DNA of 64,000 nt from Duganella sacchari (GCF_900143065.1 NZ_FRCX01000001.1:310001-374000); one strand, 5' to 3'. Shown: positions 49,260 to 57,949, numbered from the stretch's first letter. Notes: generated by a model from the letters alone, not told the origin. Numbers and translations: made by a program.

Positions 49260-49865
49260 TTAGCGAGGGAAGTGTGGAGGAGGAATGACACGCCATTCCG
49301 GCGGGATTTCCGGCAACACAAAACGACTGCAGTCATGCCCCGGCGGCGTGCTTCGTTTTAGACAGTGGTAATGCTCGGCAATGCGGTGGACGATTTTTTC
49401 AATGTCCGGGATGAAATCTGGATTGGTTTTCAAGTCGCCGCTGGCCAGCGTGTAGCGGGAAAAATCCACATACATGCCCGGCCCGGCAATTTGCGGCGGC
49501 AAGCCGACCGGATGGCGGGTCATGATGACGGGGATAATCAAATGGCTGGGCAGCGTGTACCACTGTTTGCGCTCATATTCGATAAGTTGCATGGCTGCAA
49601 ACTCCCGGCGGGTATAGCCGTGGGCTTCGTATTTCGGTGTATAAATGGCAATCATGCAAACACTCTCACACAAAGCGCGCGCGATTTTTTCATCCAGATC
49701 ATCTCCGCCGCCGAGTTGCTCACTGTCTACGAATAACTCGTCTTCGTTATCAAAATGCGGTTCCAGATAGCATTTCAAGGCATCGACCAGATCGTCCTTG
49801 AATTTGCTCATGTAGGCATGCTGGCCATGGGCATAACTGAAAAAGCAGCCGTGACGGATAGTCAT
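49260..49865 (-). CDS. TIR-domain protein
   Basis: Predicted 201 residues; start at ATG 49865 chosen for the strong ribosome site GGGAGG. The TIR domain fills about residues 5-160: box 1 GCFFSYAHGQ, DSEQLGGGDDLDEKIARAL in place of the BB loop region, core strand VCMIAIYTPKYEAHGYTRREF with candidate catalytic Glu88, IIPVIMTRHPV and FSRYTL. The box 1 and D-S-E-x-L pattern resembles FxsC-like and other toll/interleukin proteins of bacterial conflict systems, some of which are NADases. No other domain is attached. First gene of a two-gene unit with the KGGTGRT NTPase. Confidence 0.85.
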   Translation of the reverse strand: MTIRHGCFFSYAHGQHAYMSKFKDDLVDALKCYLEPHFDNEDELFVDSEQLGGGDDLDEKIARALCESVCMIAIYTPKYEAHGYTRREFAAMQLIEYERKQWYTLPSHLIIPVIMTRHPVGLPPQIAGPGMYVDFSRYTLASGDLKTNPDFIPDIEKIVHRIAEHYHCLKRSTPPGHDCSRFVLPEIPPEWRVIPPPHFPR

Positions 49866-50035
49866 GACATCCTCCCTGCGTTTAACCAACTCTAACAAGC
49901 CAGAATGCAGACACTTTGCGCCAACACAAACGTGTGCCAGCCATAACTTTGCGCAAGCGGCTGGCAGTTTGGGGTAAGATAAAAATATAACGAGCGTTCT
50001 TTTTTCGCTCTTTTTTTAAAAACAAGGAGACCAGA

Positions 50036-51016
50036 ATGAAAGCTGTGGTGTGCGAAAACTGGGGAGCGCCAGACACCCTGAAAGTACAAGAATTGCAAGA
50101 TCCGCAAGCGGGTCCCGGACAGGTAGTCATCGACGTGCAAGCAGCCGGTGTGAATTTCCCAGACGTATTGATCGTGCAAGGAAAGTATCAATTCAACCCA
50201 GAGCTGCCATTCGTTCCGGGCAGCGAAGTGGCCGGCATCGTCCGCTCAACCGGTAGTGATGTGACCACCTTTAAAGCCGGCGACAAGGTCATCGCCTTCG
50301 CCCCTACCGGTGGTTTTGGACAACAACTATTAGCGCCAGTGCAATCGCTGATTCCAATGCCGCCCGGCATGGATTTCGACACCGCAGCCGCCATCACCCT
50401 CACCTACGGCACCTCCTATCACGCGATAGTCGACCGCGCCATGCTAAAAAATGGTGAGAACATGCTAATTCTTGGCGCAGCTGGAGGGGTGGGCCTGGCT
50501 GCGATAGAGATAGGAAAAGCCCTTGGCGCCCGCATTATTGCTTGCGCCTCCACCGATGAGAAGCTGGAAGTCTGCCGCCAGCACGGCGCCGACGTCCTGA
50601 TTAACTACAGCAAGGAAGATTTACGCGAAGCGGTAAAGGCCGCGACCGGCGGCAAAGGCCCGGACGTGATTTATGACCCGGTCGGCGGCGAGTATGCCGA
50701 ACCGGCATTCCGTTCGATCGGGTGGGGAGGACGCTACCTGGTGATCGGCTTCGCCAACGGCGAAATTCCGAAATTGCCGCTGAACCTGACCTTGCTCAAA
50801 GGTGCATCACTGGTCGGCGTGTTCTGGGGTGAATTCACCAAACGTGATCCAAAAGGCAACACCAGCAATATGCGCCAACTGCTGCAATGGTTACACGAAG
50901 GCAAAATCAAACCCCATATTTCCGGACGCTATAAACTCGAAGACGCCGCGCAAGCGCTCAAAGACATGGCCGCCCGCCAGGTCACTGGCAAGGTGATTGT
51001 GTTGCCACAATCATAA
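50036..51016 (+). CDS. NADPH:quinone oxidoreductase family protein
   Basis: Predicted 326 residues, zinc-free medium-chain dehydrogenase/reductase of the Qor group: AGVNFPDVLIVQGKYQ, FVPGSEVAGIV, nucleotide-binding LGAAGGVGLAAIEIGKALGA and DPVGGEYAEPAFRSI. Ribosome site AAGGAG six bases before the ATG. It is divergent from the TIR gene, sharing a 170-base AT-rich gap. The substrate (quinone, enone or acyl-CoA derivative) is not decided. Confidence 0.93.
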   Translation: MKAVVCENWGAPDTLKVQELQDPQAGPGQVVIDVQAAGVNFPDVLIVQGKYQFNPELPFVPGSEVAGIVRSTGSDVTTFKAGDKVIAFAPTGGFGQQLLAPVQSLIPMPPGMDFDTAAAITLTYGTSYHAIVDRAMLKNGENMLILGAAGGVGLAAIEIGKALGARIIACASTDEKLEVCRQHGADVLINYSKEDLREAVKAATGGKGPDVIYDPVGGEYAEPAFRSIGWGGRYLVIGFANGEIPKLPLNLTLLKGASLVGVFWGEFTKRDPKGNTSNMRQLLQWLHEGKIKPHISGRYKLEDAAQALKDMAARQVTGKVIVLPQS

Positions 51017-51021
51017 AACCC

Positions 51022-51108
51022 AATCCGGGGTCAGTTCTTGCAATCCAACACGAGCTCAGCTATTCAATAGTTGAGCTCGTGTTGGATTGCAAGAACTGAC
51101 CCCGGATT
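51022..51108. repeat. 87-bp near-perfect palindrome between convergent genes
   Basis: Arms 51022-51058 and 51072-51108 are exact inverted copies over 37 bases. The 13 bases between them (centre at 51065) also pair as CTATT/AATAG, with a single G-T mismatch at 51059/51071. The whole 87-base unit is thus one hairpin with a minimal loop. It fills almost the entire gap between the stops of the oxidoreductase and helicase genes. It holds the core CGGGGTCAG, shared with the palindrome near 57965. It would work as a two-way transcription stop only if the short T run after 51106 is enough. Confidence 0.95.
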
Positions 51109-51121
51109 TTGATACTGGAAG

Positions 51122-53158
51122 TTACTGATCAGAATTCTTGTTTTTGAAGAATTCGAGGACGACGTCTTGTTCGCGCGTGCGTTTGAAGGACGGTAAACTC
51201 TGCCAGATGCGCTTGCCGTAAGGCTTGGAAATCACGCGCGGATCGCACAACATCAGCACGCCCTGGTCTTTTTCATCACGGATCAGACGGCCAGCGCCCT
51301 GCTTCAGGTTGATGATGGCTTCCGGCAGAGTGTGGTGCATGAAGCCGTTTTTGCCCTGTTTTTCCATCACTTCGATGCGCGCGGCCAACACCGGATCATC
51401 CGGCGGCGCGAATGGAAGCTTGTCGATAATCACCAACGACAGCGCATCACCCCGCACGTCCACGCCTTCCCAGAAACTCTGGGAGCCGATCAGCACGCCA
51501 TTTCCTGCTTTCCGGAACTGATCCAGCAGCTCGGTACGGCCTTTGTCGCCTTGCACAAACAGCGGGAATGGCAGACCGCGTTTCTCGAATTCGTCGCGCA
51601 GGCGCTCGGCGGCACGCTTTACCGCGCGCAAAGTCGTGCACAAAAGGAAGGTTTTTCCGCCTGCCGCCTCGATAACCGGCAAGGCCAGATCCAGCACAGC
51701 GTCTGTATAACCGAAGGAATTCGGGTCCGGCAGGCCGGTGGGCACGTACAAAATGCCCTGCTCTTCGTAGTTAAACGGGCTGGGCCACGACATCGACGGC
51801 TCCTTGTCCAGGCCCATTTGCTCGGAGAAATGGCTGAAGTCGTTTTTCACCGCCAAGGTTGCGGAGGTGAAAATCCAGCTGCGCGGCACGCCTTCGCGCT
51901 GGCCGTTGAAGATCGGCGCGATCGACAGCGGTGTCTTGTGCAGCTGCAAGGATGAGGCGAACGCTTCGACCCAGAACACGGCCTCTTCGCCTTTGGCGAC
52001 CCTGGCCTTGGGATCAAATTTCCATGCCGCCAGGCGCGCCACCAGTTCCACGCCGCGCTGGCGGCATTGCTCCAGCGTTTCCGCGCGTTCGGCCTGCTTT
52101 TCCAGCACGGCCATCATGCCGTCCAGCTCGTCCTTCAAGGTTTCCAGCGCCGGGAAGAAGTCGCTCGACGGCGCGATCTGCGGCAGCGACAGGCGCACGA
52201 TGTCCTGCGGGAAGGTCAGGCGCAGGTCGCGCGCTGCCTTTTCCACCACGGTCACGACCTTGCCCCAGTCGGCGCCGTCGCGCGCGTTGGACAGGCCTTC
52301 GGCCAGCACATCGCGGCACAGTTCCAGCACCTGGGACGTGGAAAACGTGTCGCCGAAGAACAGGGTGGCGGTATCCGGCAGTTGGTGCGCCTCGTCGAAG
52401 ATAATCGTGTTGGCGGACGGCAGCAGTTCGGCGACGCCCGAGTCCTTCAGCGCCACGTCGGCGAAGAACAGGTGGTGGTTGACCACCACCACATCCGCCT
52501 GCTGCGCTTCCTTGCGCGCCTTCATGATGAAGCAATCCTGGTAATACTGGCACTCCGCGCCCATGCAGTTGTCGCGCGTGGAGGTCACCAGGTTCCAGAT
52601 CAGGGCGTTTTCCGGCACTCGCGCCAGCTCGGCCTTGTCGCCGGTCTTGGTCATCTTGAGGAAACGCGAGATTTCGCGCAGGTAGCCGACGTCATCGCGC
52701 GAGGTCATGCGGCCATTCTGCAGCGTGCGCTCCAGATGATAGTGGCACAGGTAGTTCGAACGCCCCTTCAGCAGCGCCACCGACACCGGCGCCTGCAGCG
52801 CGCTGCGCACTGAAGGGATATCGCGCAGGAACAGCTGATCCTGCAAGTTCTTGGTTCCGGTCGAAACAATGGTCTTGCCGCCCCACAGCAGCGCCGGCAC
52901 CAGATAGGCAAAAGTTTTGCCCGTGCCCGTGCCCGCCTCGGCAATCAGCGTGGTCTGGTTGGCAATCGCCGACGCAATTGCCTTGGCCATCTCGGTCTGC
53001 GATCGGCGCGGGCGGAAGTCGCCCACGGCCGGTCCCAGCGGGCCGCCAGCGCCAAACAGGCGCTCGACCTCGGAATCGTACTTGCCGGGAGGCTGTTCAG
53101 GGGTGGCGCCGATGATGGCGGGCGTGGCGTCTGCGGACGGTGGGAGGTGTTCGGTCAA
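51122..53158 (-). CDS. DinG/YoaA-type Fe-S helicase
   Basis: Predicted 678 residues, XPD-like superfamily 2 helicase. Walker A EAGTGTGKTFAYLVPAL (about 75-91), four-Cys Fe-S region (NYLC, then DNCMGAECQYYQDC), DEAH box (IIFDEAHQLPD), and C-terminal motifs LIGSQSFWEGVDVRGD and QGAGRLIRDEKDQGV. The size and Cys spacing fit YoaA/DinG proteins of betaproteobacteria, which unwind forked DNA and R-loops during damage response. It ends at the 87-bp palindrome. Confidence 0.93.
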   Translation of the reverse strand: MTEHLPPSADATPAIIGATPEQPPGKYDSEVERLFGAGGPLGPAVGDFRPRRSQTEMAKAIASAIANQTTLIAEAGTGTGKTFAYLVPALLWGGKTIVSTGTKNLQDQLFLRDIPSVRSALQAPVSVALLKGRSNYLCHYHLERTLQNGRMTSRDDVGYLREISRFLKMTKTGDKAELARVPENALIWNLVTSTRDNCMGAECQYYQDCFIMKARKEAQQADVVVVNHHLFFADVALKDSGVAELLPSANTIIFDEAHQLPDTATLFFGDTFSTSQVLELCRDVLAEGLSNARDGADWGKVVTVVEKAARDLRLTFPQDIVRLSLPQIAPSSDFFPALETLKDELDGMMAVLEKQAERAETLEQCRQRGVELVARLAAWKFDPKARVAKGEEAVFWVEAFASSLQLHKTPLSIAPIFNGQREGVPRSWIFTSATLAVKNDFSHFSEQMGLDKEPSMSWPSPFNYEEQGILYVPTGLPDPNSFGYTDAVLDLALPVIEAAGGKTFLLCTTLRAVKRAAERLRDEFEKRGLPFPLFVQGDKGRTELLDQFRKAGNGVLIGSQSFWEGVDVRGDALSLVIIDKLPFAPPDDPVLAARIEVMEKQGKNGFMHHTLPEAIINLKQGAGRLIRDEKDQGVLMLCDPRVISKPYGKRIWQSLPSFKRTREQDVVLEFFKNKNSDQ

Positions 53159-53181
53159 AATAAATCGGCTTGTGGCGTTAT

Positions 53182-53382
53182 TTACGCCGGGACGTCAGGT
53201 ACCAGCTGCATTTTAAGCAGAGTGATATGGTCTTTCAGTTGCAGCTTGCGCTTTTTGAGACGGCGCAACTGCAGTTGATCGTGGTGTCCGTCCAGCGTGA
53301 GCATATCGATGACCGCGTCCAGATCGCGGTGTTCGACGTCGAGTTCGATCAAACGACGTTGGATATCTTGTACATCAGTCAT
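53182..53382 (-). CDS. DUF465 (YdcH-like) small protein
   Basis: Predicted 66 residues, two helices with the family text ELDVEHRDLDAVIDML and LRRLKKRKLQLKDHI. DUF465 proteins are short cytoplasmic coiled coils of unknown role. It lies 23 bases upstream of the helicase start and may be cotranscribed with it. Confidence 0.9.
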   Translation of the reverse strand: MTDVQDIQRRLIELDVEHRDLDAVIDMLTLDGHHDQLQLRRLKKRKLQLKDHITLLKMQLVPDVPA

Positions 53383-53518
53383 ATTTCTCAGCCAAATAGT
53401 TTCACTGGAACAACAGGGGCGCGACTACACATTGCAAACAAACTGGGACACGGTGCATAGTTTAATCTACGGCGGCGCTGCCGCCAACAGAATGATCGCG
53501 CAGGATACCGTGTCAGCC

Positions 53519-54322
53519 ATGAGCGCCTACAAAATCGAAGCCGGGACCGCCCAGCACATCGGCCAACGCCCCCAGCAAAACGACCGGGTCGCGCTGTACA
53601 CGGCAGCCCAGGCGCCCGGCTATGTCATGGCGGTGCTGGCGGATGGCAACCACAGCCCCATCGCCGCCGATCAGGCTTTACTCACCAGCAAGCACCTGTT
53701 TGATGAATTCCGCGTCGGCAACAGCGCCAACCTGCCCCGCCTGCAGGAGCTGCTGCGCAGTATCGCGCTGGAAGTCCACCAGGTCATCAAGATGAACCCG
53801 ATCGCCGCCGTGGCCGAGCCGCAAAGCGCGCTTGCCCTGCTGGTGCTGACGCCGCAGGCGCAAGCCGTGTGGGCGCATGTGGGCGATGCACGCATCTACC
53901 GTTTTGCCGGCGAGACCTGCGCCATGCGCACCAACGACAGCGCCTATCTTGAGCATCTGGTCAATGTCGAGCAGCTGCCGGCGGACGCGGCAAAGAAGCA
54001 CCGCAGTTCGCGCCTGCTGCATAACGTGATCGGCAACAGCATGAAAGAGCCGTTTGTCACCGTCGGCTGCCACCAGGGCTTGCAGGCCGGCGATGCGCTG
54101 ATGCTGTGCTCCGATGGTTTATGGCAGCTGTTCCGGCCCGAGGAGCTGGCCGCAGCGGTGGCCCGCAACACGCCGCGCCAGGCGGCCGAACGCCTGATCG
54201 GCAAGGCCGGCGAGCGGGCGCAAGGCAAAGGCGACAACTGCTCCATGGCCATCATCAAGCTGGTGGCGCCACTGCCGCAGGCGCCCGCTTACACGGTGCA
54301 GCAGATGCGCCGCGCCGTGTGA
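53519..54322 (+). CDS. PP2C-type Ser/Thr protein phosphatase
   Basis: Predicted 267 residues from MSAYKIEAGTAQHIG; an in-frame ATG at 53492 is an alternative and neither has a strong ribosome site. The metal-binding Asp set of PP2C is present: HIGQRPQQNDRV, VLADGNHSP, AHVGDARIYRF, LMLCSDGLWQLF and GKGDNCSMAIIKL. The DG-x-GGH stretch is altered to DGNHSP, so activity is likely but not certain. No kinase gene is adjacent. It is divergent from the DUF465 gene. Confidence 0.87.
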   Translation: MSAYKIEAGTAQHIGQRPQQNDRVALYTAAQAPGYVMAVLADGNHSPIAADQALLTSKHLFDEFRVGNSANLPRLQELLRSIALEVHQVIKMNPIAAVAEPQSALALLVLTPQAQAVWAHVGDARIYRFAGETCAMRTNDSAYLEHLVNVEQLPADAAKKHRSSRLLHNVIGNSMKEPFVTVGCHQGLQAGDALMLCSDGLWQLFRPEELAAAVARNTPRQAAERLIGKAGERAQGKGDNCSMAIIKLVAPLPQAPAYTVQQMRRAV

Positions 54323-54979
54323 TTACTTCTTGGAGGCTGCGGCGGCTTGTGCTTCCGCTTTTTTCTTGTCCGCTTCGGCGCGCTCGGCAGCTGCCTTCGC
54401 TTTCTCGGCGTTTTCCGCTTTCTTGCGCTCGACCTGGGTCTGGCGACGTTCGGACTCGGCTTTCTTCTTCTCGTAGGCCTGGACATTGGCGGCGCGCTTG
54501 GCAGCCTCGGCAGCGTCCTGCTGTTCCAGACGCTGGATCTTGGCGGCGTGTTCGGCCTCACGGTCGGCGACGCGCAGGCCGCTTGGCGCCGGCGCAGGCG
54601 CCTTCTCTTCCTTGGCCGGCTTGGGCGGCTGGGCGGCACGCAGCGCCGCTTCGTCCGCATCCTTGCGTGCGCGTTCGGCCAGGTCGCCATCGCGCCTGGC
54701 GACAGAGTCGGCACGCTTGAAGTGCTGCGCATCGACTTCCCGCGCACGGATCGCGGACAGCGCCACGCGGCGTTTTTCCTTGGCCTTGTCGAGGCAGTTA
54801 TTGACGAAGAACTTGGCCGAGCATTCGCGCTCGCTGGCGGCAAATTCCTCGTTGACGGCGGCGCGGTCGTTGGCCACCTGCACCAGCGCGGCATCGGCCT
54901 GCGCCACCGAAGTAACGTTCTGGGCCTGTGCCGCCATGGTGATGACGGCGGCGCCCAGCAATGCGATAAGTGCTTTCAT
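54323..54979 (-). CDS. Periplasmic coiled-coil protein, unknown
   Basis: Predicted 218 residues. Signal peptide to about residue 19 (MAAQAQ). Residues 25-80 contain a possible disulfide pair (ERECSAKFFVNNCLDKAKEKRR). After a Pro/Ala spacer near 120, the rest is one long highly charged helix of Lys/Glu/Ala (about 135-218). Similar proteins are widespread but unnamed in Oxalobacteraceae. It starts 12 bases after the zapE stop and ends with no gap against the convergent phosphatase gene. Confidence 0.8.
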   Translation of the reverse strand: MKALIALLGAAVITMAAQAQNVTSVAQADAALVQVANDRAAVNEEFAASERECSAKFFVNNCLDKAKEKRRVALSAIRAREVDAQHFKRADSVARRDGDLAERARKDADEAALRAAQPPKPAKEEKAPAPAPSGLRVADREAEHAAKIQRLEQQDAAEAAKRAANVQAYEKKKAESERRQTQVERKKAENAEKAKAAAERAEADKKKAEAQAAAASKK

Positions 54980-54991
54980 ATCCTGATCCGA

Positions 54992-56098
54992 TTACGCCAG
55001 CGACGCTGCAGCGCCGCGCTGCTGGCGGTTCATGTATTCCTGCGACTGCATCTCGACGATGCGCGACACGGTGCGATGGAATTCGTTGGCCATGGCGCCC
55101 GTCGTGTACAGCTCTTCCGGCTCGACTTCGGCCGACATCAGCAGCTTCACGCCCTGATCGTAGAACACGTCGATCAGCCAGGTGAAGCGGCGCGCTTCCG
55201 ACGACATCGATGCCGACATCATCGGCACCCCGGACAATATCACGGTATGGAAACGGCTGGCGATTTCCAGGTAATCGTTCTGCGAGCGCGGCCCGCCGCA
55301 CAGCGTATTGAAATCGAACCAGATGATGGTGCCGGCGCGGCGCAGCGCGCGGATCTCGCGCGCCTCAATCCGGATCACCGGATCTTCGTCGGCCGTCTCG
55401 GCGACGCTGGCGTAGGCGTCGCGCAGCGCCTGGTCGGTCTGCGCGTTGAGCGGCGTGTAGTAGGCCTCGACCTGCTCCAGCGCGCGGCCACGGTAGTCGA
55501 TGCCGGCGTCGATATTCATGACGTCCAGCTTTTCGTACAGCAGATCGATGGTGGGCAGGATGCGGTCGCGGTGCAGGCCGTCCGGATACAGCAGCTGCGG
55601 ATCGTAGTTGGAGGTCATGATGAAGGACACGCCGTTATCAAACAGCGCCTTCAGCAGGTTGTACATGATCATGGCGTCGGCCACATCGGAGATGTGGAAT
55701 TCATCGAAGCAGATCAGACGGTATTTCTTGGCCACGCGCTTGGCCACTTCATCCAGCGGATCGGCGACACCGCGCAGATCATCGAGCTGCCGGTGCACAT
55801 CGCGCATGAATTCATGGAAGTGCAGGCGCGTCTTGCGCACCAGCGGCACCACCGAGAAGAAGCTGTCCATCAGGAAGGACTTACCACGTCCCACGCCGCC
55901 CCACATGTACACGCCTTTCGGCACGGCCGGGCGGTTAATCAGGCGCTTGAAGGTGCTGGAGCGCTGCGACTTGTATTCCACCCACTCGTCATAGCATTGC
56001 TGCAGACGGTTGATCGCGCGCAGTTGCGCGTCATCGGGCTTGTAGCCGCGCTGCGAGAGCGCATTGTGGTAGTACTCTTGGACGTTCATCGTGTTCAT
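54992..56098 (-). CDS. zapE: Cell-division ATPase ZapE (AFG1 family)
   Basis: Predicted 368 residues from ATG 56098 (another ATG three codons in). Earlier in-frame codons fall inside a terminator hairpin, which argues against a longer form. Walker A MWGGVGRGKSFLMD, Walker B LICFDEFHISD and sensor region FIMTSNYDPQLLYPDGLHRDR are intact. ZapE interacts with FtsZ late in division and, in relatives, with membrane protein insertion. Confidence 0.94.
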   Translation of the reverse strand: MNTMNVQEYYHNALSQRGYKPDDAQLRAINRLQQCYDEWVEYKSQRSSTFKRLINRPAVPKGVYMWGGVGRGKSFLMDSFFSVVPLVRKTRLHFHEFMRDVHRQLDDLRGVADPLDEVAKRVAKKYRLICFDEFHISDVADAMIMYNLLKALFDNGVSFIMTSNYDPQLLYPDGLHRDRILPTIDLLYEKLDVMNIDAGIDYRGRALEQVEAYYTPLNAQTDQALRDAYASVAETADEDPVIRIEAREIRALRRAGTIIWFDFNTLCGGPRSQNDYLEIASRFHTVILSGVPMMSASMSSEARRFTWLIDVFYDQGVKLLMSAEVEPEELYTTGAMANEFHRTVSRIVEMQSQEYMNRQQRGAAASLA

Positions 56099-56107
56099 TC
56101 GGCACAA

Positions 56108-56136
56108 ACAAAAACGGCGGGCCATGGCGGCCCGCC
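56108..56136 (-). terminator. Terminator after lpdA
   Basis: Stem GGCGGGCC/GGCCCGCC (56116-56123 with 56129-56136), loop of five, followed on the minus strand by GTTTTTGTTTG. It separates the 2-oxoglutarate dehydrogenase unit from zapE. Confidence 0.88.
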
Positions 56137-56158
56137 TTACAACGGCTACGTCATCAAC

Positions 56159-57589
56159 TTAGAAGTTGAGCGTACGTTTATCGATTGCCAGCGCTGCTTC
56201 CTTGGTCGCTTCCGACAGCGAAGGGTGCGCGTGGCAGATACGTGCGATGTCCTCAGCCGAAGCTTTGAACTCCATCGCCACTACCGCTTCCGAAATCAGT
56301 TCCGAAGCCATAGGACCGATGATGTGCACACCCAGGATTTCGTCGGTGGTGGCGTCGGCCAGGAACTTGACCATGCCCGAGGTATCGCCCAGCGCGCGTG
56401 CGCGGCCATTGGCCAGGAACGGGAAGGTGCCGGCTTTGTAAGCGACGCCGTCGGCCTTCAGTTGCTGCTCGGTGCGGCCAACCCAGGCGATTTCCGGCGA
56501 GGTGTAGATGACCCAAGGGATGGTGTTGAAGTTGGTGTGGCCATGCTGGCCAGCGATACGCTCGGCCACTGCCACGCCTTCTTCTTCCGCCTTGTGCGCC
56601 AGCATCGGGCCGCGCACCACGTCACCCACTGCCCATACGCCTGGCAGGTTGGTTTTGCAGTCGTCGTCGACCGCCACGAAACCACGCTCGTCCAGCGCCA
56701 GGCCAACTTTGTCCGCCGCCAGGCCATTGGTGTTCGGGGTACGGCCGATCGATACGATCAGCTTGTCGAACACGGTGGTGGTGGCTTCGCCCTTGGCATT
56801 TTCGTATTCCACGGTGACGTTGTTGTCGCCCTTGGTGATCTTGCCGATCTTGCAGCCCAGGTTGATGCTCAGGCCCTGTTTGGTGAACAGCTTGTTGGCT
56901 TCCTTGGCGATCTGCTCGTCCACGGCGCCCAGGAACACTGGCAGGCCTTCCAGCACGGTCACTTCCGAACCCAGACGACGCCATACCGAGCCCATTTCCA
57001 GGCCGATTACGCCGGCGCCGATCACGCCCAGCTTCTTCGGCACTTCGCCGATGGTCAGCGCGCCGGTGTTCGACAGGATCAGTTTTTCATCGAAGTCTGC
57101 GCCTGGCAGCGCACGGGCGTTGGAGCCGGTGGCGATGATCACTTGCTTGCCGGTGATGGTCTCGTTGGCAGGCGCCGAGATGGCCAGCGGGTAGCCTTCA
57201 GCGGTAGCGGCGCCAGCGAAGGCAGCGCGGCCGTGGAAGAAGGTCACTTTGTTTTTCTTGAACAGGAACAGGATGCCGTCGTTGTTTTGCTTCACAACGG
57301 TGTCTTTGCGCTTGATCATTTGCGGCAGGTTCAGCGACAGGCCGGCGACGTCGATGCCGTGGTCCTTGAACGCATGGCCGGCGTGCTCGTAGTGTTCCGA
57401 CGATTGCAGCAGTGCTTTCGATGGGATGCAGCCGACGTTGGTGCAGGTGCCGCCAGGTGCCGGGCCGCCCTTTTCGTTTTCCCACGCGTCCACGCAAGCA
57501 ACCGAGAAGCCCAGTTGTGCAGCACGGATAGCGGCGATGTAACCGCCAGGACCGGCGCCGATGACTACTACGTCAAATTGTTTACTCAT
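56159..57589 (-). CDS. lpdA: Dihydrolipoamide dehydrogenase (E3)
   Basis: Predicted 476 residues. FAD site VIGAGPGGYIAA (9-20), redox pair C49/C54 in GGTCTNVGCIPSK, NAD site IGAGVIGLEMGSVW and C-terminal HAHPSLSE with the active-site His. It reoxidises dihydrolipoyl groups of E2 with NAD+. Third enzyme of the 2-oxoglutarate dehydrogenase cluster; starts 3 bases after the SHOCT-PspC stop. Confidence 0.98.
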   Translation of the reverse strand: MSKQFDVVVIGAGPGGYIAAIRAAQLGFSVACVDAWENEKGGPAPGGTCTNVGCIPSKALLQSSEHYEHAGHAFKDHGIDVAGLSLNLPQMIKRKDTVVKQNNDGILFLFKKNKVTFFHGRAAFAGAATAEGYPLAISAPANETITGKQVIIATGSNARALPGADFDEKLILSNTGALTIGEVPKKLGVIGAGVIGLEMGSVWRRLGSEVTVLEGLPVFLGAVDEQIAKEANKLFTKQGLSINLGCKIGKITKGDNNVTVEYENAKGEATTTVFDKLIVSIGRTPNTNGLAADKVGLALDERGFVAVDDDCKTNLPGVWAVGDVVRGPMLAHKAEEEGVAVAERIAGQHGHTNFNTIPWVIYTSPEIAWVGRTEQQLKADGVAYKAGTFPFLANGRARALGDTSGMVKFLADATTDEILGVHIIGPMASELISEAVVAMEFKASAEDIARICHAHPSLSEATKEAALAIDKRTLNF

Positions 57590-57592
57590 TTT

Positions 57593-57916
57593 TTAATTTC
57601 CAATCAGTTCGTCTTCTGGGACGAAGATCCACAAGAGAATGTATATCGCCAGACCGAAACCAAAGGTCAGCACAAACAGTACAAACAGCAAACGCCAGAT
57701 CCACGATTCGACACCGCTGATGCGGGCCAGACCACCGCAGACGCCACCGAGCCAGCGGTCGGTGCGCGAACGGCGCAAGCGCGAAAAATCGCTGCTGGCG
57801 CCCGGGCTTTCTTCCTTGTTCAGCAAACGGGCCTTGGCAGCCGCGAACTCTTCGTCCGACAGCGCACCCGCCTGATGCAGTTCGTGCAAACGCTTGATTT
57901 CTTCAGCAACGCTCAT
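57593..57916 (-). CDS. SHOCT-PspC fusion membrane protein
   Basis: Predicted 107 residues. N-terminal SHOCT-type helix pair (EIKRLHELHQAGALSDEEFAAAKARLL in part), then a PspC domain (DRWLGGVCGGLARISGVESWIWRLLFVL) with one or two membrane segments and the end WIFVPEDE. PspC-type proteins take part in envelope-stress signalling. Its place between sucB and lpdA, with 3 bases to lpdA, suggests cotranscription with central metabolism genes. Confidence 0.88.
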   Translation of the reverse strand: MSVAEEIKRLHELHQAGALSDEEFAAAKARLLNKEESPGASSDFSRLRRSRTDRWLGGVCGGLARISGVESWIWRLLFVLFVLTFGFGLAIYILLWIFVPEDELIGN

Positions 57917-57949
57917 TCCACGATCCTCTTAGTTAAACCCTGCAATCGT

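Noticed and set aside
49866..50035. FxSxx-COOH peptide gene belonging to the TIR/NTPase module
   Set aside because: No short frame ending in F-x-S-x-x with a ribosome site is present here or in 47219-47288, and no radical SAM maturase gene is near.
53182..54322. PP2C phosphatase as part of a kinase/phosphatase defence or secretion locus
   Set aside because: Its neighbours are DUF465, a helicase and a coiled-coil protein; no kinase, FHA or secretion genes are in the window.
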